Below, piece after piece: positions 1 through 7,960 of a stretch of DNA of 35,636 bases. The notes under the pieces are model-generated. The model did not search any database. It saw nothing but the letters and a program-made list of their open reading frames with translations, and was not told the DNA's origin. A program made the position numbers and the translations under genes. This DNA comes from an uncultured Lachnospiraceae bacterium. GTDB lineage: Bacteria; Bacillota; Clostridia; Lachnospirales; Lachnospiraceae. The stretch lies in contig CAMNMC010000035.1 of NCBI GenBank assembly GCA_946544235.1, positions 1-35,636 on the forward strand, in the 5' to 3' direction. How positions within the stretch are numbered: position 1 is the stretch's first letter; every line of letters starts with the position of its first letter.

Positions 1-82
1 GGGGATGCGTCTCGGCGCGAGATGTTATTAGTTGCCTGCGGCAACACGCGCCTCGCGCAGAGCATGCCGCGAGCGGCATGCT
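1..82. repeat. Hairpin-rich dispersed repeat, copy A (cut by window edge)
   Basis: Bases 1-21 are identical to 25705-25725, and 23-36 match 25727-25740. The 42-56 block matches 25798-25812, and the 61-82 end matches 25817-25838 with a few changes. Copy A lacks about 57 bp present in copy B. It contains short palindromes such as GTTGCctgcGGCAAC and GCATGCCGcgagCGGCATGC. It lies just before the promoter of the ABC exporter. No coding capacity is evident. The left end may continue outside the window. Confidence 0.8.
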
Positions 83-114
83 TTGTTCTAATAAGAAAGA
101 GAATGGCAGAGTGT

Positions 115-143
115 TTGACATATATTATCCGGAATAGTATTAT
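115..143 (+). promoter_or_regulatory. Sigma-A-type promoter for the ABC exporter
   Basis: TTGACA at 115-120 and TATTAT at 138-143 are separated by 17 bp, a near-consensus vegetative promoter. It lies about 45 bp upstream of the first exporter gene and directly after the hairpin repeat. Confidence 0.75.
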
Positions 144-188
144 GGTCAATGTGTGGGCGATAACGATTATTTGTTTAAGGATTAAAAA

Positions 189-956
189 ATGAACGAAAGC
201 TTCAGTCAGGATATTTTCATATTGAAGGAACTGGTCAGGAAGGGTATTAAGCTGAAATACAGAAGATCGTACCTCGGCATACTCTGGTCACTGCTGGAAC
301 CATTACTTACCATGGTCGTTCTGACAATAGTGTTCGGAACGCTTTTCGGTATAAAAGATAAAACTTTTCCGGTATATATTCTGGCCGGAAGACTTCTGTA
401 CAGCTTATTCTCACAGGGGACCAAGGAAGCGCTTAAATCCATAAGAGCCAATGCTTCTATGATAAAGAAGGTATATGTGAATAAGCTGCTTTATCCGCTG
501 TCGGCGATACTGTTTAATTATGTGATATTTCTGATATCACTTGTGGTTCTGGCAATCACGGCGCTTTGCTTTAAGGTATATCCGACAGTTTATCTGTTTC
601 AGATCGTTATTCCTATGCTGAACCTTCTTCTGCTTTCGGCAGGAGTCGGACTTATAATGTCGACTATCGGTGTTTTCTTCAGGGATATGGAATATCTCTG
701 GAATGTAGTTTTGATGCTGATAATGTATACCTGCGCCATATTTTATAAACCGGAAAAACTGCTGAACAGTAAATTTGCCATGATCCTTAAAGGGAATCCT
801 CTTTATTGTATTATTTCAAATTTCAGAAGCTGTGTTTTCGGAGAGCCAATGAATTATAAATATATGTTATATTCCTTCGGCTTTGGAGTATTTACCATAC
901 TTGTAGGGCTGTTTATGTTCAGAAAACTTGAAGACAGGTTTATACTGAGTATCTGA
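189..956 (+). CDS. ABC-2 type polysaccharide/teichoic acid export permease
   Basis: This is the membrane subunit of an ABC exporter that moves an undecaprenyl-linked polysaccharide or teichoic acid-type polymer across the membrane (TagG/Wzm/RfbA family). The 255-residue length is usual for the family. The N-terminal cytoplasmic stretch contains LKYRRSYLGILWSLLEPLL, the typical family signature, and is followed by about six hydrophobic segments (roughly residues 35-55, 60-75, 105-130, 140-165, 170-185 and 230-248). The ATG start has AAGGA about 8 nt upstream. The ATPase partner follows within about 140 bp, so the two form one transporter operon. The transported polymer cannot be told from sequence, because no polymer biosynthesis genes are visible on this side. 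Confidence 0.88.
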   Translation: MNESFSQDIFILKELVRKGIKLKYRRSYLGILWSLLEPLLTMVVLTIVFGTLFGIKDKTFPVYILAGRLLYSLFSQGTKEALKSIRANASMIKKVYVNKLLYPLSAILFNYVIFLISLVVLAITALCFKVYPTVYLFQIVIPMLNLLLLSAGVGLIMSTIGVFFRDMEYLWNVVLMLIMYTCAIFYKPEKLLNSKFAMILKGNPLYCIISNFRSCVFGEPMNYKYMLYSFGFGVFTILVGLFMFRKLEDRFILSI

Positions 957-1097
957 TCTATTATTCTTTGGAAATGATCGGATTCCGTGACAACAGGGTG
1001 CGTTGATAACAGAATTATGAATGATAATAGAAATATAAAGAAAAAAAACAGAATAGGTAATTCTTCGGAAAAGCTTCAGACTGCTGAGGGTTCCGGA

Positions 1098-1829
1098 ATG
1101 GCTCTCCTTGTTGATAATGTAGGAATGAAATTCAATCTCAGCAAGGAAAAGGTCGACAGTCTGAAGGAGTATTTCATCAAGTTTGCAAAGCGTGAATTAA
1201 AATATGATGAATTCTGGGCGCTGCGCAATGTGAGTTTTTCTCTTGAAAAAGGTGACAGGCTGGGGATACTCGGACTTAACGGAGCAGGAAAGAGTACGCT
1301 GCTCAAGGTTATCGCCGGTGTATTTAAACCGACGGAGGGCAGTGTTGAGAGAGACGGAGTTATAGCACCTCTTATTGAACTGGGAGCCGGCTTTGATATG
1401 CAGTATACCGGTCGTGAAAATATATATCTCTATGGAGCGGTTCTGGGCTACAGGCATAAATTTATTGACGAGAAGCTTGAAGAGATAATTGAGTTTTCGG
1501 AGCTGAGGGATTTTATAGATGTTCCGCTGAAAAATTATTCTTCCGGCATGAGGGCACGTCTGGGCTTTTCGATTGCCACTGTCGTTGAACCGGATATACT
1601 CATACTTGATGAGGTGCTTTCGGTCGGCGATGCCAAGTTCAGAAAGAAGAGTGAGGCAAGGCTCATGAAGCTTATTGAAAGCGGAGTGACAGTACTCTTT
1701 GTGTCTCACAACACGGATCAGGTGAGGAGACTCTGTAATAAGGCGTTGATACTGGAAAAAGGTACAGTGACCGCTTATGGCGGAGTTAATGAGATTGCGG
1801 ATAAGTATGACGAAATGACCTCGAAATGA
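1098..1829 (+). CDS. ABC exporter ATP-binding protein (TagH/Wzt-like)
   Basis: This is the ATPase subunit that powers the neighbouring polysaccharide exporter permease. The Walker A motif GLNGAGKST, signature SSGMRARLGFS, Walker B ILILDEVLSVGD and the switch histidine in FVSHN are all intact. The region before Walker A (VGMKFNLSKEKVDSLKEYF) is typical of the teichoic/O-antigen exporter subgroup. There is no C-terminal carbohydrate-binding extension of the Wzt type, so substrate choice probably lies elsewhere. I chose the ATG at 1098 because GAGGG lies 7 nt upstream and family proteins usually begin near MALLVDNV. The frame is open upstream, with an ATG at 1017 and a GTG at 987, but that stretch encodes a low-complexity N/K-rich peptide. 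Confidence 0.87.
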   Translation: MALLVDNVGMKFNLSKEKVDSLKEYFIKFAKRELKYDEFWALRNVSFSLEKGDRLGILGLNGAGKSTLLKVIAGVFKPTEGSVERDGVIAPLIELGAGFDMQYTGRENIYLYGAVLGYRHKFIDEKLEEIIEFSELRDFIDVPLKNYSSGMRARLGFSIATVVEPDILILDEVLSVGDAKFRKKSEARLMKLIESGVTVLFVSHNTDQVRRLCNKALILEKGTVTAYGGVNEIADKYDEMTSK

Positions 1830-1974
1830 TCAACATTTATAAAGTGTTAAGATTATTCGGGGCGGAACTGTGATATAGTATCTGTCGGTTTAAAATATAC
1901 ATGCGTAATGTCGGGGCTCGGTATTTTCATGAAGTGATGCTTATGCATGTGAGAATGTATGGAGAGATAAAAAG

Positions 1975-2808
1975 ATGGATTTAGCAGAATTAGTAAAGGT
2001 AGTGATCCTCGGAATAGTGGAAGGTGTGACGGAATGGCTTCCTATAAGCAGTACCGGACATATGCTGCTTGTTGATGAATTTATCAAGCTTAAAATGTCA
2101 CAGGAGTTTAAGGATATGTTCTTCGTGGTCATTCAGCTTGGCGCGATACTCGCGGTTGTGATCATGTATTTCTGGAAGCTGTGGCCTTTTGGTATGAAGG
2201 ACGGAAGGGTGATCGCCAAGAAAAATACATGGATCATGTGGGCGAAGGTTGTTATTGCCTGCATTCCTGCATCGGTTCTCGGAATACTGCTTGATGACTG
2301 GATGGATGCGCATCTTCACACACCGGTTGTCATTGCCATAATGCTTATAATCTATGGTATATGGTTCATTATTATTGAGAAGAGAAATGCAAATAAGCAG
2401 TTTGCTGTAAATGATATAGACAGTCTGCCATTCAATAAGGCCTTTGGAATAGGAGCTTTTCAGATGCTTTCACTCGTTCCGGGTACATCAAGATCCGGTT
2501 CGACGATAATCGGAGGACTTACACTTGGCGTTTCAAGACCTACGACAGCTGAATTTACCTTCTTCCTGGGAATTCCTATAATGTTCGGAGCAAGCTTTGT
2601 TAAGATAATGAAATTCGGATTTGATTTCACAAGTTCTGAGCTTATTGCCCTGTTCGTCGGAATGGCTGTTGCTTTCATTGTTTCTATATTTGTAATTAAG
2701 TTCATGATGAACTACATCAGAAAACATGATTTCAAGGTTTTCGGTATCTACAGGGTTGCTCTCGGAGTTCTTGTTCTGGCATACTTCGGAATCAAGGCAA
2801 TCGTATAA
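1975..2808 (+). CDS. uppP: Undecaprenyl-diphosphatase (UppP/BacA)
   Basis: This integral membrane enzyme removes a phosphate from undecaprenyl pyrophosphate. It recycles the lipid carrier used for peptidoglycan and wall polymer synthesis, and raised activity is linked to bacitracin resistance. Both family motifs are present: EGVTEWLPISSTGH (E16, E20 and H29 included) and PGTSRSG with R173. The protein is highly hydrophobic and its 277 residues are family-typical. The ATG has GGAGAG upstream. It follows the exporter genes, fitting a cell-envelope theme, but a 145-bp gap suggests it may have its own transcription start. Confidence 0.95.
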   Translation: MDLAELVKVVILGIVEGVTEWLPISSTGHMLLVDEFIKLKMSQEFKDMFFVVIQLGAILAVVIMYFWKLWPFGMKDGRVIAKKNTWIMWAKVVIACIPASVLGILLDDWMDAHLHTPVVIAIMLIIYGIWFIIIEKRNANKQFAVNDIDSLPFNKAFGIGAFQMLSLVPGTSRSGSTIIGGLTLGVSRPTTAEFTFFLGIPIMFGASFVKIMKFGFDFTSSELIALFVGMAVAFIVSIFVIKFMMNYIRKHDFKVFGIYRVALGVLVLAYFGIKAIV

Positions 2809-2835
2809 TTGGGCGAGAGTACTGAGGAGAAAAAG

Positions 2836-3600
2836 ATGATCATAAGATTGGATAAATATCTTGCGGATACCGGTTTTGGAACGAGGAGTACAGTTAAGCA
2901 GCTTGTCCGTAAGGGCTCTGTACAGATTGATGGTGTTACTGTTAAGTCATCTGATCTTAAGGTGGATACTGAAAAGACAGTGGTCACCGTAAATGGTAAA
3001 ATAGTCGGTTATGAGGCCTTTGAATACTATATGCTGAATAAACCGGCAGGCGTTATTTCTGCATCTACTGATGAGAGAGAAAAAACAGTGGTTGACATAA
3101 TCTCTGAGAAAAAGAGGCGTGATCTCTTTCCTGTCGGTCGTCTTGACAGAGATACCGTCGGCCTGCTTCTTATTACAAATGATGGTGCTCTTTCACAGAA
3201 GCTACTGGCACCGGGAAAACATGTTGAGAAGGTTTACCTGGTCAGAGTAACCGGTGAACTTACGGATGAGGACAAGAGAGCCTTTGAAGAGGGTCTGGAT
3301 ATCGGAGATGATAAGCTGACGAAGCCGGCCGGACTCGAGATAAAAACCATCGGAATGTATAGTATAGAGGGTCAGCACTTTGTCAGAAGTGATGCGTACG
3401 ATGCGGAGCTTGTTACTGAAGCAGAAGTTACACTTACGGAAGGACGTTTCCACCAGATCAAAAGGATGTTTGAAGCGAGAGGGCATGAGGTTGTTTATCT
3501 GAAGCGTCTCTCGATGGGAAGCCTTAAGCTTGACGATAGCCTGGCGGAAGGCGAGTACAGAAAGCTTACGGAAGAAGAACTGACAGAGCTGGGCGGCTGA
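2836..3600 (+). CDS. rsuA: rRNA small-subunit pseudouridine synthase, RsuA family
   Basis: This enzyme converts a specific uridine of 16S rRNA to pseudouridine (position 516 in E. coli, by family knowledge). An N-terminal S4 RNA-binding domain covers about residues 1-60 (RLDKYLADTG start). The catalytic domain has the GRLDRDTVGLLLITNDG motif with the catalytic Asp, and a later GRFHQIKRMF motif. The 254-residue length is normal. The ATG at 2836 has GAGGAG 6 nt upstream. A TTG extension to 2809, directly after the uppP stop, has no such signal. It probably shares a transcript with uppP (27-bp gap). RsuA is better supported than RluB/E/F, but the exact target base is inferred. Confidence 0.9.
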   Translation: MIIRLDKYLADTGFGTRSTVKQLVRKGSVQIDGVTVKSSDLKVDTEKTVVTVNGKIVGYEAFEYYMLNKPAGVISASTDEREKTVVDIISEKKRRDLFPVGRLDRDTVGLLLITNDGALSQKLLAPGKHVEKVYLVRVTGELTDEDKRAFEEGLDIGDDKLTKPAGLEIKTIGMYSIEGQHFVRSDAYDAELVTEAEVTLTEGRFHQIKRMFEARGHEVVYLKRLSMGSLKLDDSLAEGEYRKLTEEELTELGG

Positions 3601-3637
3601 CCAAAAAAGAACAGACAATACAAATTATAAAATCCCC

Positions 3638-3666
3638 TTGACTTACGCAGTTCCTTATGCTACTAT
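3638..3666 (+). promoter_or_regulatory. Candidate promoter inside a 9-bp inverted repeat
   Basis: TTGACT at 3638-3643 and TACTAT at 3661-3666 are 17 bp apart. The perfect inverted repeat CTTACGCAG (3642-3650) / CTGCGTAAG (3672-3680) encloses the spacer and -10. A terminator-like hairpin begins within about 12 bp of the -10, so any transcript would be extremely short unless the hairpin is read through. Confidence 0.45.
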
Positions 3667-3677
3667 ATTCCCTGCGT

Positions 3678-3697
3678 AAGCCTTCGGGCTTTTTTTG
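3678..3697 (+). terminator. Short UUCG-loop terminator after rsuA
   Basis: AAGCC-TTCG-GGCTT is followed by a run of T. The cUUCGg tetraloop is very stable, so five base pairs may suffice. It probably ends the uppP-rsuA transcript. Confidence 0.65.
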
Positions 3698-4014
3698 TTG
3701 TGCTACCATCAAAAGAAGCTGTGGCCTGCGAAGCGGCTCGGAACAGTATATCCCAACAATACTTTTTCAGGGCAGCGGCAGATGGTTAATCTGTTTTTGA
3801 TCACTTTCTGTGATCGGCTGAGTCGTTATCGGGATTATCCTGAAATATGGCTCTTACGCTTAAAGCGTAGCTAGTATAAAGTCCGCCTGATACAGACGTG
3901 TTGAAAGATAGGCGGATATACCCGTATTATACAGTTACATTTTTTAAAATGTTGATAGACCCTGCGAAAGCGGCGGTCCGGTGTGAAGAATCACACTGCA
4001 GTATCAGATAGTAT
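3698..4014 (+). other. Intergenic/leader region before rpmG with several hairpins
   Basis: No gene is seen here. Short palindromes are present: GATCAC-ttct(t)-GTGATC at 3799-3815, TACGCT-taa-AGCGTA near 3855-3869, TCCGCCT/AGGCGGA at 3882-3888/3910-3916, and GTGTG/CACAC near 3981-3996 just before the rpmG ribosome binding site. A motif CCTGCGAA(A)GCGG occurs twice (3725-3736 and 3961-3973). No tRNA T-loop motif is present. This may be a structured 5' leader of the rpmG operon; no known RNA family was recognised. Confidence 0.4.
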
Positions 4015-4027
4015 GGAGGTATAAGTC

Positions 4028-4177
4028 ATGCGTGTTAAGATTACATTGGCATGTACGGAATGTAAGCAGCGTAATTACAATCTGACTAAGGAGAAGAAGA
4101 ATCATCCTGAGAGAATCGAGACCAAGAAGTATTGTAAGTTCTGCAAGAAGCACACAAACCATAAGGAAACAAAGTAA
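4028..4177 (+). CDS. rpmG: 50S ribosomal protein L33
   Basis: This 49-residue large-subunit ribosomal protein is of the zinc-binding (C+) form, with two Cys pairs (CTEC near residue 10 and CKFC near residue 36). The typical ending HKETK is present. The ATG has GGAGGT 7 nt upstream. It is the first gene of rpmG-secE-nusG, the usual order in Firmicutes. Confidence 0.95.
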   Translation: MRVKITLACTECKQRNYNLTKEKKNHPERIETKKYCKFCKKHTNHKETK

Positions 4178-4201
4178 TTTATTTACGGAACGGAGTTAAG
4201 G

Positions 4202-4408
4202 ATGGCAGATAAGAAAGACAATTCACCTGCACTTAAGAGAAGTTGGTTCCAGGAGCTTAAGGCTGAGTTCGGCAAGATTACATGGCCGACCAAGAAGAAT
4301 CTCTTCAGACAGTCAGTAGCTGTTATTGTTGTGGCTGTTCTGCTTGGTCTTATGATCGTTTTACTTGATTATCTTATTACATTCGGTTTAGGGTATATAC
4401 TTGTATAG
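4202..4408 (+). CDS. secE: Preprotein translocase subunit SecE
   Basis: This small essential subunit of the SecYEG channel has 68 residues in the single-TM Gram-positive form. A cytoplasmic amphipathic part contains the conserved FQELKAEFGKITWPTKK stretch. It is followed by one membrane helix at about residues 38-62. It sits between rpmG and nusG as usual, with 24-bp and 11-bp gaps, so it is co-transcribed. The start has GGAGTTAAGG just upstream. Confidence 0.95.
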   Translation: MADKKDNSPALKRSWFQELKAEFGKITWPTKKNLFRQSVAVIVVAVLLGLMIVLLDYLITFGLGYILV

Positions 4409-4419
4409 GCGGTGAGAAG

Positions 4420-5031
4420 ATGGCAGAAATAAACAATGAAGAAATAACTTCAGAAGTAGTTGAAAAGGTTGAAAGAACTACACCAACCAGCGTTAAGCAG
4501 GTTGAGGATACCGAGCCACACTGGTATGTTGTACATACCTATTCCGGTTATGAGAATAAGGTAAAGGCTGATATTGAGAAGACTATCGAGAACAGGAAGC
4601 TTCAGGGACAGATGCTTGAAGTTATGGTTCCTCTTCAGGACGTTGTTGAGACCAAAGCTAACGGCGAGAAGAAAATTGTTTCCAAAAAGCTGTTTCCGGG
4701 ATATGTTCTTGTACACATGATTAAAAATGATGTTACATGGTACGTAGTCCGCAACACAAGAGGTGTTACCGGATTTGTTGGTCCGGGATCTGAGCCTGTT
4801 CCGCTTACGGAAGCAGAGATGAGAAAGCTTGGTGTTAAGGAGCCTGATCAGGTATTTGATATCGATGTTGAGGTCGGAGATCTCATCAAGGTTATATCAG
4901 GTGCATGGGAAGGAACCGAAGGAAATATCAAGAGCATCAATGCCGGTAAGCAGACGGTTACCATCGATGTGGACATCTTCGGAAGAACAACTTCTGTTGA
5001 GATAAGTCTGGGTGATATTGAAAAATTGTAA
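4420..5031 (+). CDS. nusG: Transcription termination/antitermination factor NusG
   Basis: NusG binds RNA polymerase and modulates elongation, pausing and coupling to ribosomes. The 203-residue protein has an acidic extension of about 30 residues, the NGN domain (WYVVHTYSGYENKV, then KKLFPGYVLVHM), and a C-terminal KOW domain (GDLIKVISGAWEGTEGNI). The length and motifs are normal. The N-terminal extension is longer than in E. coli, which is common in Clostridia. It follows secE by 11 bp. Confidence 0.96.
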   Translation: MAEINNEEITSEVVEKVERTTPTSVKQVEDTEPHWYVVHTYSGYENKVKADIEKTIENRKLQGQMLEVMVPLQDVVETKANGEKKIVSKKLFPGYVLVHMIKNDVTWYVVRNTRGVTGFVGPGSEPVPLTEAEMRKLGVKEPDQVFDIDVEVGDLIKVISGAWEGTEGNIKSINAGKQTVTIDVDIFGRTTSVEISLGDIEKL

Positions 5032-5054
5032 TCAAGCCTTTTAAGGCATAAAAT

Positions 5055-5094
5055 GTGGAAGGGATACTGAGAAAAAGTATTCCGTTAATACCAC
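5055..5094 (+). promoter_or_regulatory. Candidate leader hairpin before rplK-rplA
   Basis: An inner 8-bp stem (5061-5068 with 5076-5083, one G-U pair) and an outer GTGG/CCAC stem (5055-5058/5091-5094) are separated by an asymmetric internal loop (AA opposite GTTAATA). It ends about 5 nt before the rplK ribosome binding site. Its position would suit autoregulation by L1, which controls the rplK-rplA operon in other bacteria. That role is inference from place and shape only. Confidence 0.35.
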
Positions 5095-5113
5095 TTATAG
5101 GAGGTACGCTAAA

Positions 5114-5539
5114 ATGGCGAAGAAAGTAACAGGATACATTAAATTACAGATACCTGCAGGTAAGGCAACTCCTGCACCACCTGTCGGACCAGCTCTTGGT
5201 CAGCATGGTGTAAATATCGTACAGTTTACTAAGGAATTTAACGCTAAGACCGCTGATATGGGTGATACGATCGTCCCAGTAGTTATCACGGTTTACGCTG
5301 ACAGAAGCTTCAGCTTCATCACAAAAACCCCACCTGCAGCAGTTCTTCTTAAGCAGGCTTGCAACCTTAAGTCAGGTTCAGGAAAGCCTAACAAGGATAA
5401 GGTTGCCAAGATTTCCAAGGATAAGATCAGAGAGATCGCTGAGAAGAAGATGCCTGACCTGAATGCCGGTTCTATCGAGGCTGCTATGAGCATGATCGCC
5501 GGAACTGCACGTTCAATGGGTATCGTTGTAGAGGACTAA
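5114..5539 (+). CDS. rplK: 50S ribosomal protein L11
   Basis: L11 is part of the GTPase-associated centre of the large ribosomal subunit. The 141-residue protein starts [20 protein letters not shown] and has [13 protein letters not shown]. It ends in the usual RNA-binding domain (GTARSMGI). AGGAGG lies upstream of the ATG. It is co-transcribed with rplA, 56 bp downstream. Confidence 0.97.
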   Translation: MAKKVTGYIKLQIPAGKATPAPPVGPALGQHGVNIVQFTKEFNAKTADMGDTIVPVVITVYADRSFSFITKTPPAAVLLKQACNLKSGSGKPNKDKVAKISKDKIREIAEKKMPDLNAGSIEAAMSMIAGTARSMGIVVED

Positions 5540-5595
5540 TATTTAAAATAGTGGAAGAGAGGATGACTCTCGATAAAACCACAGGAGGTTTCGTA

Positions 5596-6291
5596 ATGAA
5601 AAAAGGTAAAAGATATCAGGAAGTTGTAAAACTTGTAGAGAAGACAAAATTATATGATCTTGACGAGGCTGTTTCAGTTCTCAAGAAGTCAGCAAATGCT
5701 AAGTTTGATGAGACAATCGAAGCTCACATCAGACTCGGTGTAGACGGACGTCATGCAGATCAGCAGGTACGTGGTGCCGTTGTTCTCCCTCACGGAACAG
5801 GTAAGACTGTTAAGGTTCTCGTTTTCGCAAAGGGTGATAACGTTGATAAGGCACTTGCTGCAGGCGCTGATTATGCAGGTGGTGATGAACTCGTTCCAAA
5901 GATCCAGAACGAAGGATGGCTTGATTTCGATGTTGTAATCGCTACTCCTGACATGATGGGTGTTGTTGGACGTCTCGGACGTGTACTTGGTCCTAAGGGA
6001 CTTATGCCAAATCCAAAGGCCGGTACAGTAACAATGGACGTTGTTAAGGCTATCGAGGATGTTAAAGCAGGTAAGATCGAGTACAGACTTGACAAGGCAA
6101 ATATCATCCACGTTCCTGTTGGAAAGGCTTCTTTCTCAGAGGCTGATATTGCTGACAACTTCAGAGCTCTTATGGGAGCTATCATCAAGGCTAAGCCATC
6201 TGCTGCAAAGGGTCAGTATCTCAGAAGTGTAACAATCACTTCAACAATGGGCCCTGGAATCAAGCTTAACCCTATTAGATTTACTGAGTAA
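5596..6291 (+). CDS. rplA: 50S ribosomal protein L1
   Basis: L1 forms the mobile L1 stalk that helps release deacylated tRNA, and in many bacteria it represses its own operon. Hallmarks are the stretches around HVRLG-like [22 protein letters not shown] and [21 protein letters not shown] chose the ATG at 5596 (231 residues) because AGGAGG lies about 8 nt upstream and family proteins start MKKGKRY. The frame is open back to 5551 but that extension has no family match. A strong terminator follows at once, so rplJ and rplL are not part of this unit. Confidence 0.97.
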   Translation: MKKGKRYQEVVKLVEKTKLYDLDEAVSVLKKSANAKFDETIEAHIRLGVDGRHADQQVRGAVVLPHGTGKTVKVLVFAKGDNVDKALAAGADYAGGDELVPKIQNEGWLDFDVVIATPDMMGVVGRLGRVLGPKGLMPNPKAGTVTMDVVKAIEDVKAGKIEYRLDKANIIHVPVGKASFSEADIADNFRALMGAIIKAKPSAAKGQYLRSVTITSTMGPGIKLNPIRFTE

Positions 6292-6306
6292 TATATAAGC
6301 ATAATG

Positions 6307-6350
6307 AAGACCTCACTGACCTTTAATGGGCCGGTGAGGTCTTATTTTTT
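6307..6350 (+). terminator. Rho-independent terminator of the rpmG-rplA operon
   Basis: A 10-bp perfect stem AAGACCTCAC/GTGAGGTCTT, extended inward with a few more pairs, is followed by ATTTTTT. Confidence 0.9.
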
Positions 6351-6397
6351 ATGTATATTAATTCGTAATCACAGGGCAATTAATTTGTATTTTTATA

Positions 6398-6426
6398 TTG
6401 ATTTTAATGTTGTATTTTAGTACAAT
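6398..6426 (+). promoter_or_regulatory. Promoter of the ACP/BtrH-like cassette
   Basis: TTGATT (6398-6403), a 17-bp spacer and TACAAT (6421-6426) lie in an AT-rich tract about 59 bp before the ACP gene. The leader contains AACTAAAAAACTAT (6452-6465), also found before the adhesin gene at 31946-31959. Confidence 0.6.
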
Positions 6427-6484
6427 ATTACTATCGAAAATTGTATATTATAACTAAAAAACTATACGGAAGGGGAGCGAATAC

Positions 6485-6739
6485 ATGGAAAAAGAACAGA
6501 TAGAGAAGGAATTAAAAGAGCTTATTGGCGAAGTACTGCCGGAGATTGAAGATGTAAGTCTTGATGTTCAGATCGAACAGGAATATGGGGTGAATTCGAT
6601 TTCGATCATTAAGCTGATAGTAGCAGCTGAGAATAAATTTGGTGTGGAGTTTACGGATTATGAACTAGCTCTGGATAATTATTCCACATTCCGTAATCTT
6701 GCAGATCTGCTGAGCAATAAGATTGATAATCTTGACTAA
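6485..6739 (+). CDS. Acyl carrier protein-like protein
   Basis: This is an 84-residue, acidic, helix-rich protein with the fold pattern of acyl/peptidyl carrier proteins. The carrier serine lies in YGVNSISIIKL (about residue 38-39), replacing the usual GxDSLxxVEL. The Ser that would receive 4'-phosphopantetheine is kept, while the preceding Asp is Asn. It is not the fatty-acid ACP, as no fab genes are nearby and the motif is divergent. GGGGAG precedes the ATG. The next gene starts 20 bp later with its own AGGAGG, so the two form an operon bounded by a promoter and a terminator. No ligase, synthetase or phosphopantetheinyl transferase is encoded nearby. Confidence 0.8.
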   Translation: MEKEQIEKELKELIGEVLPEIEDVSLDVQIEQEYGVNSISIIKLIVAAENKFGVEFTDYELALDNYSTFRNLADLLSNKIDNLD

Positions 6740-6759
6740 TTAGGAGGAGGCATAAGAAT

Positions 6760-7821
6760 ATGGCAAATATTAAAAAATTACCGGTTACATATCCTATGAT
6801 CACTTCATGGCAGTGGCATGCCACACTTTTCTCAATCCTTTCGGATGATGATAATGCCAAAAAATGGATATTCAGCAACTATATTCAGCTCAGATGTTAT
6901 AATATTCAGGAGATTTTTACAGGTGATGATATGCTTCTGGCAGATATTATGCCGGGCAGCAGCTCACTTAAGGAGTGCCCTTATCTTATAACTTCGATCA
7001 TGACAAAGCAGCAGATTGAGAGTTATACCGGCAATATCATCGATTTCATTATCAAGACTATCGATCTTGACGGATACATCTATGGTGTATTTGATGAGGC
7101 AAGGATACTCAGTGATTATGATGTTGATTATAAATTCCCTCATGAGCTTTTCATCTATGGCTACAATATGGATGAGGAAGTTTTCTATGTTGGCGATTTC
7201 ACATTCAAGGATCATTATTCATACAATACAGTTTCCTTTGCAGATATCGAGAAGGGCTACAGCGTTATAACAGCCGGCGATGATCATATGTTTAAGGATG
7301 ATTACAAGGGAACCAGAGGACTTTATGTAATATTCAAGAACAGTGATACACCTTACTATGATGTTGATCTTGCATTCATCAGAGATACTCTTCGCGAATA
7401 TCTTAATTCTGTAGATTCAAAGAATCATTTCAGAATGATGAGAAACAGATTCACGGATACAACATTCGGTATAAATGTTTATGACCGTGTTCTCAACAGG
7501 ATTATCGAGCAGACATCAAAGGATGAGCCTGATTTTGATATCAGAGCACTGCATCTTATGTATGATCATAAGGTTCTTATGTATGAAAGAATCAAGTACC
7601 TTATGGCAAACGGATATCTTGATTATAATGAGGATCTTCTCAAGACATATTCTGTAGTTGTGAAGAATATGCTTGCAGCTCGTAATCTTCTTATCAAGAT
7701 TTCTATCAACGGAAGAGTTGAAGAGGCAAATAAGTTTAAGTCATATTTTGCAATAGCAAAGGAAAAGGAGCTCGGAGTTCTTCTTGAGGTTCTTGCAGAG
7801 CTTGACAGAAAGCTCAGCTAA
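6760..7821 (+). CDS. Unknown protein, possibly BtrH/C39-like acyltransferase or peptidase fold
   Basis: This 353-residue soluble protein has no signal peptide or membrane segment. The region around residues 70-180 has the order seen in BtrH-N/C39-like proteins of natural-product clusters. A Cys lies in ECPYLI (about residue 72-73), then an IIDFIIKTIDLDGYIYGVFDE strand-helix region, then a conserved-looking histidine in PHELFIYGYNMDEEVFYVGDF, then SFADIEKGY. In butirosin biosynthesis BtrH moves an acyl group from an ACP, and here the gene directly follows an ACP gene. The C-terminal 150 residues look helical and I do not recognise them. The function is unproven: the fold guess rests on pattern memory, not a search, and the Cys/His pair as active site is inference. 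Confidence 0.5.
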   Translation: MANIKKLPVTYPMITSWQWHATLFSILSDDDNAKKWIFSNYIQLRCYNIQEIFTGDDMLLADIMPGSSSLKECPYLITSIMTKQQIESYTGNIIDFIIKTIDLDGYIYGVFDEARILSDYDVDYKFPHELFIYGYNMDEEVFYVGDFTFKDHYSYNTVSFADIEKGYSVITAGDDHMFKDDYKGTRGLYVIFKNSDTPYYDVDLAFIRDTLREYLNSVDSKNHFRMMRNRFTDTTFGINVYDRVLNRIIEQTSKDEPDFDIRALHLMYDHKVLMYERIKYLMANGYLDYNEDLLKTYSVVVKNMLAARNLLIKISINGRVEEANKFKSYFAIAKEKELGVLLEVLAELDRKLS

Positions 7822-7837
7822 AAAATATTGATGTTTA

Positions 7838-7866
7838 CAGGCCGGGGATTTCCCGGCCTGTTTTGT
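7838..7866 (+). terminator. Terminator of the ACP cassette
   Basis: A 9-bp perfect GC-rich stem CAGGCCGGG/CCCGGCCTG with a 5-nt loop is followed by TTTTGTTG. Confidence 0.9.
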
Positions 7867-7960
7867 TGTGTAACAGGAAATGGCGGTCATGTTATAAAAA
7901 AAATGAGGAGACATTACTGCGCGAATAGTAAAGATTTTTCGTGTATATTTAGATAATTGA

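Noticed and set aside
987..1097. N-terminal extension of the exporter ATPase from GTG 987 or ATG 1017
   Set aside because: The extra peptide is low-complexity and unlike the family; the ATG at 1098 has a better ribosome binding site. Not excluded outright.
3698..4014. tRNA-Trp or another tRNA near rpmG-secE
   Set aside because: No TTCGA-type T-loop or acceptor pairing is present in the region.
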